64,000 bases of DNA from CALEMW01 sp964343835 (GTDB lineage: Bacteria; Krumholzibacteriota; Krumholzibacteriia; LZORAL124-64-63). The DNA lies in NCBI GenBank assembly GCA_964343835.1, contig CAYFKR010000002.1, forward strand, positions 124,001 to 188,000, given 5' to 3'. This document shows positions 52,022 to 60,265 of this stretch, piece by piece. A program made the translations under genes and the position numbers. The notes beneath the pieces are model-generated. The model saw only the letters and a list, made by a program, of their open reading frames with translations. It had not been told where the DNA came from and ran no database searches. Within the stretch, counting starts at the first letter, position 1. Each line of letters starts with the position of its first letter.

Positions 52022-53698
52022 TCAGGTGCGGAACCAGCCCACCGAGGACGACAGGTTCGAAGCCAGCACCTGGAGGTCCCTGGCCGACACGTGCTCCTGG
52101 CCGTCGTCGGCCACGGCGGTGCCCGAGATGCAGCGGACCTGGGCCGTGATCTCGCGCACGCTGTTGCTGGTGCCGTTGAGGGTCATGGCCACGTCGCCGG
52201 CGTAGTTGGCGGCCTCGCTCACCGACGCCGCCACGGCGGTGGCGCTGCGGGCCGAGTCCTGCACGTTGTGGGAGACCTGGGCCACGGCCGCCGACTGCTC
52301 CTCCACCGCCGCCGCCACGGACGACGAATAGTCCTTCACCTCGTTGACGATCTCCGCGATCTGCCGGATCACGCCCACGGCCTGGCTCGTGCGTGCCTGC
52401 ATGGCCGCCACCTGGGAGGAGATCTCCTCGGTGGCGCCGGTGGTCTGGTTGGCCAGCTCCTTGACCTCGTTGGCCACCACGGCGAAGCCCTTGCCCGCCT
52501 CGCCCGCCGACGACGCCTCGATGGCGGCGTTCAGGGACAGCAGGTTGGTCTTGGACGCGATGCCGTTGATCATGTCCACCACCGAACCGATCTGTTCGGC
52601 CGTGCGGTCCAGCTCGCCGATCTCCATGGATGCGGTGTGCGCGAGCTGCGCGGCCTGGTCGGCGATGGAGGCGGTCTGGCTGGTGTTGCCGGAGATCTCG
52701 CGGATGGACGAGCTCAGCTCCTCGATGGCCGCGGCCACCGTGTTGACCATGTCGCCCATGCTCTCGGAGTCGCCCATGACGCCGTACATATTGGCGGCCA
52801 TGCGCTCCATGGAGCCCACGACGGTGCCCAGCTCCTCGTCCACGTTCTCGGCCACGCCGGCCATGCGGTTGGAGTCGTCCACCAGGGTCGCGGCGGAACC
52901 GTCCAGACCGCCGGCGGCCGACGTGATGCCCTGGACCGTACCTCTGAGTTGGGTGACCATGCCATCGAGCACCCGGATCAGCTTGCCGATCTCCCCGGAC
53001 TCGCCGGTGTCGATCATGGCGGTCAGGTCGCCGGATGCCACCGTCTCGGCGAAGTCCACCGCCCTCTGCAGGGGATCGCTCACCCGACGCTTGACGACCC
53101 ACAGGGTGGCCGCTGCGGCGAGGACGGCCACCAGCACCGCCGCCCACTGCACGCGGGTCAGGGTGCCGAGCTTGGCGTCCGAGGCCCCCTGGAACGCGCC
53201 GGTGGCGGCGTTCATCTGCTTGAGCAGGGTCAGGTTGGTGGCCAGCAGGCGGTCCAGGGACGCGGCGAACTCGGGCGTGCCGACGTCGCCGGCGGCGATG
53301 GCCGCCACGGGACCGGCCAGCCCCTGCCACGTGGCCCGGCCCTCGGTGAGGGCCTCCACGGTGGCGATGTCCGCCGCCGGAGGCAGCTCCACCTCGTCGC
53401 CGGTGGTGCCCATGGTCGTGCCGCCGTCGATGAGCGCCGTCAGGGTCCGGTCGAACAGGCCGGTCGTCTTGGCGAAACGCGCGCAGGCTGCGGCATGGGT
53501 CTCGGCGTCGGCGGCCCCGGCGATCTGCAGGGCTTCCTTGGTCATGCGCTGGCTGAGCATGCGCTGGCGTCCGGCCAGGTTGATCTGGAGGCCGTCGCTC
53601 TTCTGGCTGTCCAGGATCACCGACGTCGTGGCGATGCTGGCGAGCAGCAGCAGGACGAGGGTGGCGACACTCAGCGTCAGGGTGGTCTTCACGGTCAT
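52022..53698 (-). CDS. Methyl-accepting chemotaxis protein with PilJ/NarX-type sensor
   Basis: The 558-residue protein has two membrane helices (about residues 7-28 and 178-200). The periplasmic domain between them contains INLAGRQRMLSQRMTKEAL, the PilJ/NarX type-IV-pili sensor motif known to detect nitrate-like or redox signals. A HAMP region and a long helical hairpin follow, with the signalling tip GEAGKGFAVVANEVKELANQ. It should control CheA either in flagellar or in twitching motility; no che or pil genes are in the window. I chose the ATG at 53698 (GGGAG upstream); frames reading in from the upstream gene are spurious. Confidence 0.9.
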   Translation of the reverse strand: MTVKTTLTLSVATLVLLLLASIATTSVILDSQKSDGLQINLAGRQRMLSQRMTKEALQIAGAADAETHAAACARFAKTTGLFDRTLTALIDGGTTMGTTGDEVELPPAADIATVEALTEGRATWQGLAGPVAAIAAGDVGTPEFAASLDRLLATNLTLLKQMNAATGAFQGASDAKLGTLTRVQWAAVLVAVLAAAATLWVVKRRVSDPLQRAVDFAETVASGDLTAMIDTGESGEIGKLIRVLDGMVTQLRGTVQGITSAAGGLDGSAATLVDDSNRMAGVAENVDEELGTVVGSMERMAANMYGVMGDSESMGDMVNTVAAAIEELSSSIREISGNTSQTASIADQAAQLAHTASMEIGELDRTAEQIGSVVDMINGIASKTNLLSLNAAIEASSAGEAGKGFAVVANEVKELANQTTGATEEISSQVAAMQARTSQAVGVIRQIAEIVNEVKDYSSSVAAAVEEQSAAVAQVSHNVQDSARSATAVAASVSEAANYAGDVAMTLNGTSNSVREITAQVRCISGTAVADDGQEHVSARDLQVLASNLSSSVGWFRT

Positions 53699-53802
53699 GA
53701 TGTTCGATCTCCCGGATCGTCCGAATCGGGTGCACGGGTGGTTGTCCCCGTCATGATCGGACGCAGGGGGCGGGACTTGATCGAAGATCCCAAGAAGTGT
53801 GC

Positions 53803-55737
53803 CTATTTTTTGATCTCGCGGACGATCCGCGACAGGCCCGGCAGGGAGGGCGCATCGGCAAGGACGGCCAGGTCGCCCAGCCCATCGGCCAGGCGATCCA
53901 GCCCGGGCTCGATGAAGCGGCGGAAGGAGCCCTTGCCCCGGATGCGGGACAGGAAGCAGTAGGCGCCCAGGGCCTGCATGTTCCGCTGGAGGCCGGCCAG
54001 GACGAAGGCGCGGCGGTGGTGCTCGGGGTCGTCGCCGGTGCGGGCCGCTGCGGAGCGGGTCCAGTGCTGGATGAGCGCCGCCACGGTTTCCGGATCCAGG
54101 TCCACGTAGGGATCGCGCAGCAGCGACGCGGCGTCGTAGCCCGGGGGGCCCCAGCGCATGCCCTGCACGTCCACGAGCCTGGGCCGTCCCGCGTGGATCA
54201 TGACGTTGGTGGACTGGAAGTCGCGATGCATGGGTACGACGGGGTCGGCGGCGACGGTCTCCGCCAGGGCCCGGAACTCGCCGGCCAGGGCGTCGACCTC
54301 GCCGACGGGGCGGCCGAAGGTCTGCACCAGGCAGCGCCGGGCGAAGTAGGCGGTCTCGGCCAGCAGGTCGTCCACGCCGAAGACGCGGTCGCCGGCCTCG
54401 GGGCAGGCGCCGCCGCGCACCAGATCCGCGCCCCGGTGCTGGAGGTCGGCGAGCAGGTCGAGGACGGGGACGTACAGGCTCAATGCCTCGGCGGGGCGAG
54501 CGGCGAGGGCCGCGCCGAGGGTGGTGTCGCCCAGGTCCTCGAAGACGGCGGCGTGGCGGTCGGAATCCACGGCCAGGACCGCCGCGCCGCCCAGATCGTG
54601 CTCGTGCAGGAACGCCGAGATCGCCACCGTACGGTCGAACTCGGACGGGTCCGCCGACGAATCCATGAGCACGGCGGTCGCGTCGGCCCCCCGCACCCTC
54701 CAGAAGCGGCGGTCGGAGGCCTGGCCGCTCAGAGGCACGGCGTCGGCGGGACGGCCGAAGCCCTGGCCTCCGAGCAGGTCTGCCAGGCGGTCGGGAACCG
54801 GCGCCGGGGCTTCGGCATGCGCGGGCATCACCCAGCCGCGACCCACCACGCAGCGATGCAGGTCGGCGGGGCCGGCCACCTGCGCCCCCGGCATCACGAT
54901 GCAGTCCTCCAGCCGGACGTCCGCCCCGATGCGGCAGCCCGCACCGAGCACGGCGAACCCCCGGAGCTCCGCCCCGGCATCCACGACGGCCCCCTCGCCG
55001 GCCAGGATCCGCTCGCCCACGGCCAGCAGTTCCGCGTGGGCCTCCAGGTAGGAGGCGGGCGTGCCGAGATCGCTCCATGTGGCCTCCGGCTGTTCGTGGG
55101 TGCGGACGGAACCGGGGTCGTCGTCCAGGGCCGCTACGAGGGCCGTCGCCAGTTCGCTGCGACCGGCGGGCAACCGCTCCAGGAACCGGCGCGCGACGGC
55201 GGCCACGCCGGTGTAGGTCCGCGCCCGGTCGCCCTGGGCGGCGGTGGCGCCCCGCAGGCCCGCCACGTCGCGGACCCGGCCGTCGGCACCCACCCGCACG
55301 CTGTTGATGCGGGGATGATCCACCGTCAGCAGGGTGATTTCGGCGCCCGAGGCGGCGTGGTCGTCGGCCAGTCGGCCCAGGTCGGCGTCGCACCACACGT
55401 CGCCGTTGTGCAGCAGGAACGAAGGCTCCGTCGACAGCAGGTCCGCCGCGCCGGCGATGCCGCCGGCCGTGCCCAGGATCTCCGGCTCGTGCCGCAACAC
55501 GACCTCGGGGCCGCCGGTCCGCGCGGCGGCCCAGGCTTCCATGGCACCGGGCAGGTGGTGGGTGTTCAGGCAGGCCAGCGTGACCCCGGCATCGGCCAGC
55601 CGCCCCAGCACATGCTCCACGAGCGGCCGGTTCAGCACGGGTGCGAGCGGCTTGGGGAGTTCGTCGGTGAGGGGGCGCAGGCGCGTGCCCAGCCCGGCGG
55701 CCAGGACCATGGCGCGGGTCGGGCGCGGGTCAGTCAT
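53803..55737 (-). CDS. murU-amgK: Fused MurNAc-1-phosphate uridylyltransferase / anomeric MurNAc kinase
   Basis: The 644-residue protein joins two enzymes. Residues 1-240 are a MurU-like nucleotidyltransferase (MVLAAGLGTRLRPLTDELPK, LHNGDVWCD). A short left-handed beta-helix (about 255-305: AGCRIGADVRLEDC) follows. Residues 320-644 are an AmgK-like sugar kinase of the aminoglycoside-phosphotransferase fold, with VPMHRDFQSTNVM as catalytic loop and RLVDVQGMRWGPPGYDAASL as metal-binding segment. AmgK phosphorylates MurNAc at C1 and MurU turns it into UDP-MurNAc, the recycling shortcut known from Pseudomonas, where the two are separate proteins. The start overlaps the NamZ-like gene by 8 bases, so the muramidase and the salvage enzyme are made together. 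Other sugar-1-kinase/nucleotidyltransferase pairs are possible. Confidence 0.8.
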   Translation of the reverse strand: MTDPRPTRAMVLAAGLGTRLRPLTDELPKPLAPVLNRPLVEHVLGRLADAGVTLACLNTHHLPGAMEAWAAARTGGPEVVLRHEPEILGTAGGIAGAADLLSTEPSFLLHNGDVWCDADLGRLADDHAASGAEITLLTVDHPRINSVRVGADGRVRDVAGLRGATAAQGDRARTYTGVAAVARRFLERLPAGRSELATALVAALDDDPGSVRTHEQPEATWSDLGTPASYLEAHAELLAVGERILAGEGAVVDAGAELRGFAVLGAGCRIGADVRLEDCIVMPGAQVAGPADLHRCVVGRGWVMPAHAEAPAPVPDRLADLLGGQGFGRPADAVPLSGQASDRRFWRVRGADATAVLMDSSADPSEFDRTVAISAFLHEHDLGGAAVLAVDSDRHAAVFEDLGDTTLGAALAARPAEALSLYVPVLDLLADLQHRGADLVRGGACPEAGDRVFGVDDLLAETAYFARRCLVQTFGRPVGEVDALAGEFRALAETVAADPVVPMHRDFQSTNVMIHAGRPRLVDVQGMRWGPPGYDAASLLRDPYVDLDPETVAALIQHWTRSAAARTGDDPEHHRRAFVLAGLQRNMQALGAYCFLSRIRGKGSFRRFIEPGLDRLADGLGDLAVLADAPSLPGLSRIVREIKK

Positions 55738-56896
55738 GGATCCGGAACTCCCGGATCGCGGCGTCGAACGTCATGGCGTCGGCGTCCCAGGCTGCGCAGA
55801 GGTCGCGCGGGTCCTCCCCCGCGTCCACGGACTCGCGCAGGTCGGTCCCTCCGGCCAGGATGTCGATGGGGAGCTTCTCCGCCTCGTACTCGTAGGGCGG
55901 CGGGTTCCACGACAGGGCGTCGGGAGCGACGGCGCGCACCGCCGCCAGGATCTCCACCGCCGTGCGCACGGGCCGGTACGCCCCGCGGTCGGTCACGTGG
56001 ATCTGGGCACCGCCGCACAGGCGGCCGGCGTGCTTCTGGAAGGTGGGCTCGAAGCTCAGGGGGCGGAAGACGACGCCGTCGAGGCCGCGGCCGTCCAGCC
56101 GCCGGCACAACGCCTCGGGATCGATGCCCGGTGCCCCGAAGATCTCGAAGGGCCGCGTGGTGCCCCGCCCCTCGCTCAGGCTCGTGCCCTCGAGCAGGCA
56201 CATGCCGGGGTACACGAAGGCGGTGTCGGGGGTGGGCATGTTGGGCGACGGCATCACCCAGGGCAGGCCGGTCTCCTCGAACTCCATGGACCGCTTCCAG
56301 CCTTCCATGGCGATCACGTGGAGATCCACGTCCAGCCCGAAGTGCGACGCGAACCAGGGCGCCAGCTCCCCCACGGTCAGGCCATGCCGCATGGGGATCG
56401 GTGCCAGCCCCACGAACGACCGGTACTCCATGTCCAGCACCGAGCCCTCGGACATGCCGCCCAGCGGGTTGGGCCGGTCCAGCACCACCACGGCCTTGCC
56501 CTCTTCGGCGCAGGCTTCCATGCAGAGCAGCAGGGTCCAGATGAAGGTGTAGTAGCGGGCCCCCACGTCCTGGAGATCGACGACCAGGACGTCGATGTCC
56601 GCCAGCATGGCCGCCGTGGGCTTGCGATGCTCGCCGTAGAGGGACCGTGCCGGCAGGCCGGTGACCGGGTCGGTGAACCCCTCCCATTCGATCATGTTGT
56701 CCTGGGTCTCGCCGCGCAGGCCGTGCTGGGGGCCGAAGAGCGCACGCAGGTCGAAGCGGGAGTCACCCTGCAGCAGCGGCGCCGCATGGCGCAGTCGACG
56801 GTCCACCGACGCCGGGTGGCAGAGCAGGCCCAGGCGCCGGCCGGACAGGGCCGGGTGTCCGTCGCGGAGCAGGATGTCGAGTCCGGTGGCGGTCAT
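55730..56896 (-). CDS. namZ: DUF1343 exo-beta-N-acetylmuramidase (NamZ-like)
   Basis: The 388-residue protein belongs to DUF1343, the family of NamZ, which releases terminal MurNAc from peptidoglycan fragments. Typical segments are GLLCHPASVDRRLRH, ALFGPQHGLRGETQDN, VDLQDVGARYYTFIWTL, LDRPNPLGG and SPNMPTPDTAFVYPGMCLLEGT. No signal peptide is present with the ATG at 56896 (GAGGAA upstream), so a cytoplasmic site of action is suggested; many relatives are exported. Overlap with the MurU-AmgK fusion gene gives a consistent pathway: MurNAc release, phosphorylation at C1 and activation to UDP-MurNAc. The exact substrate has not been shown for this protein. Confidence 0.87.
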   Translation of the reverse strand: MTATGLDILLRDGHPALSGRRLGLLCHPASVDRRLRHAAPLLQGDSRFDLRALFGPQHGLRGETQDNMIEWEGFTDPVTGLPARSLYGEHRKPTAAMLADIDVLVVDLQDVGARYYTFIWTLLLCMEACAEEGKAVVVLDRPNPLGGMSEGSVLDMEYRSFVGLAPIPMRHGLTVGELAPWFASHFGLDVDLHVIAMEGWKRSMEFEETGLPWVMPSPNMPTPDTAFVYPGMCLLEGTSLSEGRGTTRPFEIFGAPGIDPEALCRRLDGRGLDGVVFRPLSFEPTFQKHAGRLCGGAQIHVTDRGAYRPVRTAVEILAAVRAVAPDALSWNPPPYEYEAEKLPIDILAGGTDLRESVDAGEDPRDLCAAWDADAMTFDAAIREFRIHD

Positions 56897-57084
56897 GGCG
56901 TTCCTCGGTGCTGGCGGGGCGCGGTCGACGACCATCGCAGAGTAGCGCCGATCGCTCCGGCGGGAAAGACCGGGAAGCCGACGCAACCTTCCTTCCGCCG
57001 CCGCGTCGTGTCCGGTGCCTTGCCGACCACGCGCTCTTCCCCTAGGCTGAAGCGGTCCTTCCGACCCGATCCCGAGGTGACGCC

Positions 57085-59202
57085 ATGAAAACGGTCCTGA
57101 TGCTCGCCCTGCCCCTGGCCCTGCTCGCGGGCTGCGCCGCCGACGCCCCAGACGTCGCGCCCACGCCCCCGGTCGCCGCGATCCATCCCACGACCTTCGA
57201 GGAGTTCGGCCACACCCGCGTGGACGACTACTACTGGCTCAACCAGCGCGACAACCCGGACGTGCTGGCCTACCTGGAGGCGGAGAACGCCTACGCCGAC
57301 GCCGTCATGGCCCACACCGACGACCTGCAGGCCACGCTCTTCGAGGAGATCGTCGGCCGCATCGTGCAGGACGACAACTCGGTGCCCTACCTGGACGACG
57401 GCTGGTGGTACTACCGGCGCTTCGAGGAGGGCCTGGAGTATCCGGTGCATTGCCGCAAGGAAGGATCCCTGGACGCCCCCGAGCAGGTGCTGCTGGACGT
57501 GAACGAGCGTGCCGAAGGCCACGGCTACTTCGCCGCCCGCGGCCTGGCCGTCGCCACGGGAGCCAACGTGCTGGCCTGGGCCGAGGACGACGTGGGCCGC
57601 CGCATCTACACGATCCGCTTCAAGGACCTGGATACCGGCGAACTCCTCCCGGACGTCATCGGGGAAGCCACCGGCAACATGGTCTGGGCCGCCGACGGCA
57701 AGACCCTCTTCTACACTCGCAAGGACCTGCAGACCCTGCGGAACGACCGGGTCTACCGGCACGTGCTGGGCACCGACCCGGCGGACGACGAACTCGTCTA
57801 CACCGAGACCGACGACACCTTCAGCGTGTACGTGGGCCGCACCACGTCCCGGGACTGGGTGACCATCGTCAGCGACCAGACCCTGACCACCGAGACCCGC
57901 TTCATCGACGCCCGCAACCCCGGCGGCGAGTTCGAGGTCTTCCTGCCCCGCGAGCGCGGCCACGAATACCACGCCGACCACCTGGGCGACCGCTGGTTCC
58001 TGCGCACCAACCGCGACGCCGCCAACTTCCGCATGGTCAGCTGCACCCTCGACGCCCGCGGCCCCGACGGCTGGACCGACGTGGTCCCCCACCGCGACGA
58101 CGTCTACTTCCAGCGTGCGACCCTCTTCGACGACTGGTTCGCCGTGCTGGAACGCCGCGACGGCCTGCGCCGCCTGCGCGTCATCGAGCGCGCCACCGGC
58201 GAGGACCACGAGATCACCGTGGGCGAGGACGTCTTCGCCATCTGGCCCGACGTGAACCGCGGCCACACCGGCGACGTGCTGCGCTTCGGCTACGAGTCCA
58301 TGACCACGCCCGAGTCCATCTACGACTACGACATGCGCACCCGCACCGAGACCCTGCTGAAGCGCCAGGAGGTCCTGGGCGGCTTCGACCGCGACCTCTA
58401 CGCCACCGAGCGCGTGGACGTCACGGCCCGCGACGGCGTGAAGGTCCCCGTCTCTCTGGTCTACCGCAAGGACACCCCCCGCGACGGCACCGCCCCGGTG
58501 CTGCTCTACGGCTACGGCTCCTACGGCTACAGCAGCGAGCCCTACTTCAACTCGGCGCGCCTGAGCCTGCTGGACCGCGGCTTCATCTGGGCCGTGGCCC
58601 ACGTGCGCGGCGGCCAGGAGATGGGCCGCTGGTGGTACGAGGACGGCAAGCTGCTGAAGAAGAAGAACACGTTCACCGACTTCATCGACTGCGGCCGGGC
58701 CATGATCGAGCAGGACTACGCGGCCCCCGACCAGCTCTACTGCATGGGCGGCAGCGCCGGCGGCCTGCTGGTGGGTGCGGTGATCAACATGGCGCCGGAG
58801 CTGTTCCGGGGCGCCATCTCCCAGGTGCCGTTCGTGGACGTCGTGACCACCATGCTCGACGACTCCATCCCCCTGACCACCGGCGAGTACGACGAGTGGG
58901 GCAACCCCAACGAGCAGGTCTACTACGAGTACATGCTCTCCTACTCGCCATACGACAACGTGGAGGCCAAGGCGTACCCCAATCTGCTGATCTCCACCGG
59001 CCTGCACGACTCCCAGGTGCAGTACTTCGAGCCGGCCAAGTGGGCGGCCAAGCTGCGTGCCCTGAAGACCGACGACAACATGTTGCTGCTGAAGACCAAC
59101 ATGGAGGCGGGCCACGGCGGCGCGTCCGGACGGTTCCGGCGGCATCACGAGCGGGCGCTGGAGTACGCGTTCCTGCTGGATCTGGCGGGGCGGGCGGACT
59201 GA
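57085..59202 (+). CDS. Prolyl oligopeptidase-family (S9A) peptidase, oligopeptidase B-like lipoprotein
   Basis: The 705-residue protein starts with a lipoprotein signal (MKTVLMLALPLALLAGC, Cys17). A seven-bladed propeller domain (about residues 90-420) follows. The C-terminal alpha/beta-hydrolase domain has the catalytic triad Ser557 (GGSAGG), Asp642 (LHDSQVQYFEP) and His677 (GHGG). The motif YGSYGYSSEPYFN and the segment ARDGVKVPVSLVYRKD are typical of oligopeptidase B, which cuts short peptides after Lys or Arg. The lipid anchor would place it at the periplasmic or outer membrane, unlike cytosolic relatives. It ends at a convergent terminator. Confidence 0.92.
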   Translation: MKTVLMLALPLALLAGCAADAPDVAPTPPVAAIHPTTFEEFGHTRVDDYYWLNQRDNPDVLAYLEAENAYADAVMAHTDDLQATLFEEIVGRIVQDDNSVPYLDDGWWYYRRFEEGLEYPVHCRKEGSLDAPEQVLLDVNERAEGHGYFAARGLAVATGANVLAWAEDDVGRRIYTIRFKDLDTGELLPDVIGEATGNMVWAADGKTLFYTRKDLQTLRNDRVYRHVLGTDPADDELVYTETDDTFSVYVGRTTSRDWVTIVSDQTLTTETRFIDARNPGGEFEVFLPRERGHEYHADHLGDRWFLRTNRDAANFRMVSCTLDARGPDGWTDVVPHRDDVYFQRATLFDDWFAVLERRDGLRRLRVIERATGEDHEITVGEDVFAIWPDVNRGHTGDVLRFGYESMTTPESIYDYDMRTRTETLLKRQEVLGGFDRDLYATERVDVTARDGVKVPVSLVYRKDTPRDGTAPVLLYGYGSYGYSSEPYFNSARLSLLDRGFIWAVAHVRGGQEMGRWWYEDGKLLKKKNTFTDFIDCGRAMIEQDYAAPDQLYCMGGSAGGLLVGAVINMAPELFRGAISQVPFVDVVTTMLDDSIPLTTGEYDEWGNPNEQVYYEYMLSYSPYDNVEAKAYPNLLISTGLHDSQVQYFEPAKWAAKLRALKTDDNMLLLKTNMEAGHGGASGRFRRHHERALEYAFLLDLAGRAD

Positions 59203-59226
59203 CGGTCCCACGGCTCGGGAAAAGGC

Positions 59227-59254
59227 GAAGGCCGCGCTTCGGCGCGGCCTTCGT
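59227..59254 (-). terminator. Hairpin terminator between the peptidase and the glycine-zipper gene
   Basis: A perfect 12-base-pair stem closed by a TTCG tetraloop lies between two converging genes. On the minus strand it is followed two bases later by TTTT. Confidence 0.75.
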
Positions 59255-59275
59255 GCGTTCGGGATGAGGGACGGA

Positions 59276-60265
59276 TCACCAGGTGCGGGTGGCTCCGACG
59301 AAGAGGATCGTCGCGTCGGGATTGGTCTCGGTCAGGTGCTGCAGGTTGACGTGCCGCCGGAGGTCGGCGGTCCAGCCGAACCGGCCGTCCGGATCCAGCC
59401 AGCGCACGCCGATGCCCGCGTTGACGCCCAGGTACGCATCGACCCAGGAGTAGGGCCCGGCGCCGGTCACGACGGAGACGGCGAAGCCCGAGTCCGTGGA
59501 CAGGATGGTCTGCTCGGCCCGGATCAGCAGGGCCTGGATGTTCGTGGCGGAGCGGAGGTCGTCATAGGGTAAGGGCTCGTAATCCTTCTTCGGTTCCACG
59601 GCCCCGGTCAGGAAGGTCTCGAGGCCGATCCGCAGGCCGCGCCCCACGGGCGCGAGGAGAGCCGCCTGGTAGGCGGCGCCGGCGTCGATGCCGGAATCGA
59701 CGCGGCCGGCGGCCAGGTCCAGGATGCCGGTGTTCCTGCCGCCGCTCCCTGCCCGGGCCTCCGTCGGTGCGCGTTCATCGACGGTGCCGTCGGTCCAGAT
59801 GGTCTCCCAGCTCGGCAGCGCGGCCCCCACGAGCCCACCGGTCAGGCCGCCGGCGGCCGCGCCGAGTCCGGCTCCCAGCACGCCCCCGAGCACGATGCCC
59901 GCCACAGGAGTGCCGCTGTCGCCCTCCAGGCTCTCGAGGTAGGCTCCCGCCAGGGCTCCGTACGCCCCGCCGGCCACGCCCACGATCCAGGCGCCGGTCT
60001 TCGCGCCGCCCCGGGTATGCCGGCCGCGGCGCCAGACGCCCCTCATGTCGACGGGATCGAGGACCGCCGGACCGCTGCCGTCGTCCAGGACGAGTCGCCC
60101 CGACGAGACGGTCGAAAGGCGCCCTTCCACGACATGGCCGTCGTGGAGCAGGACGCGCAGCTCGTCCCCCGGGGCCAGTCGCTCCAGGGATGCGGCCTGA
60201 TCGTCGGCCGCCGCGGACGGAACCGCGCCCCCGAGGAGGGCCAACGCCAGCACGACGAGGATCAC
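59276..60265 (-). CDS. Exported glycine-zipper protein of unknown function
   Basis: The 329-residue protein starts at a GTG at 60265 (GGGAGG upstream) that overlaps the stop of the TPR lipoprotein gene (GTGA). It has a signal peptide (VVLALALLGGAVPSAAA) and a small beta domain with GDELRVLLHDGHVVEGRL, reminiscent of an SH3/Sm-like fold. Two long glycine-zipper membrane segments (about residues 80-150) follow, then a beta-rich C-terminal half ending in an aromatic residue (FVGATRTW), suggesting an outer-membrane location. I do not recognise a family. Translational coupling to the TPR lipoprotein suggests that the two work as a pair in the envelope. Longer frames that read back into the TPR gene are spurious. 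Confidence 0.7.
   Translation of the reverse strand: MILVVLALALLGGAVPSAAADDQAASLERLAPGDELRVLLHDGHVVEGRLSTVSSGRLVLDDGSGPAVLDPVDMRGVWRRGRHTRGGAKTGAWIVGVAGGAYGALAGAYLESLEGDSGTPVAGIVLGGVLGAGLGAAAGGLTGGLVGAALPSWETIWTDGTVDERAPTEARAGSGGRNTGILDLAAGRVDSGIDAGAAYQAALLAPVGRGLRIGLETFLTGAVEPKKDYEPLPYDDLRSATNIQALLIRAEQTILSTDSGFAVSVVTGAGPYSWVDAYLGVNAGIGVRWLDPDGRFGWTADLRRHVNLQHLTETNPDATILFVGATRTW

Noticed and set aside
52022..55396. An 1124-residue fusion of the chemoreceptor with upstream sequence
   Set aside because: The N-terminal 560 residues are an out-of-frame reading of the MurU-AmgK gene; the chemoreceptor has its own start at 53698.
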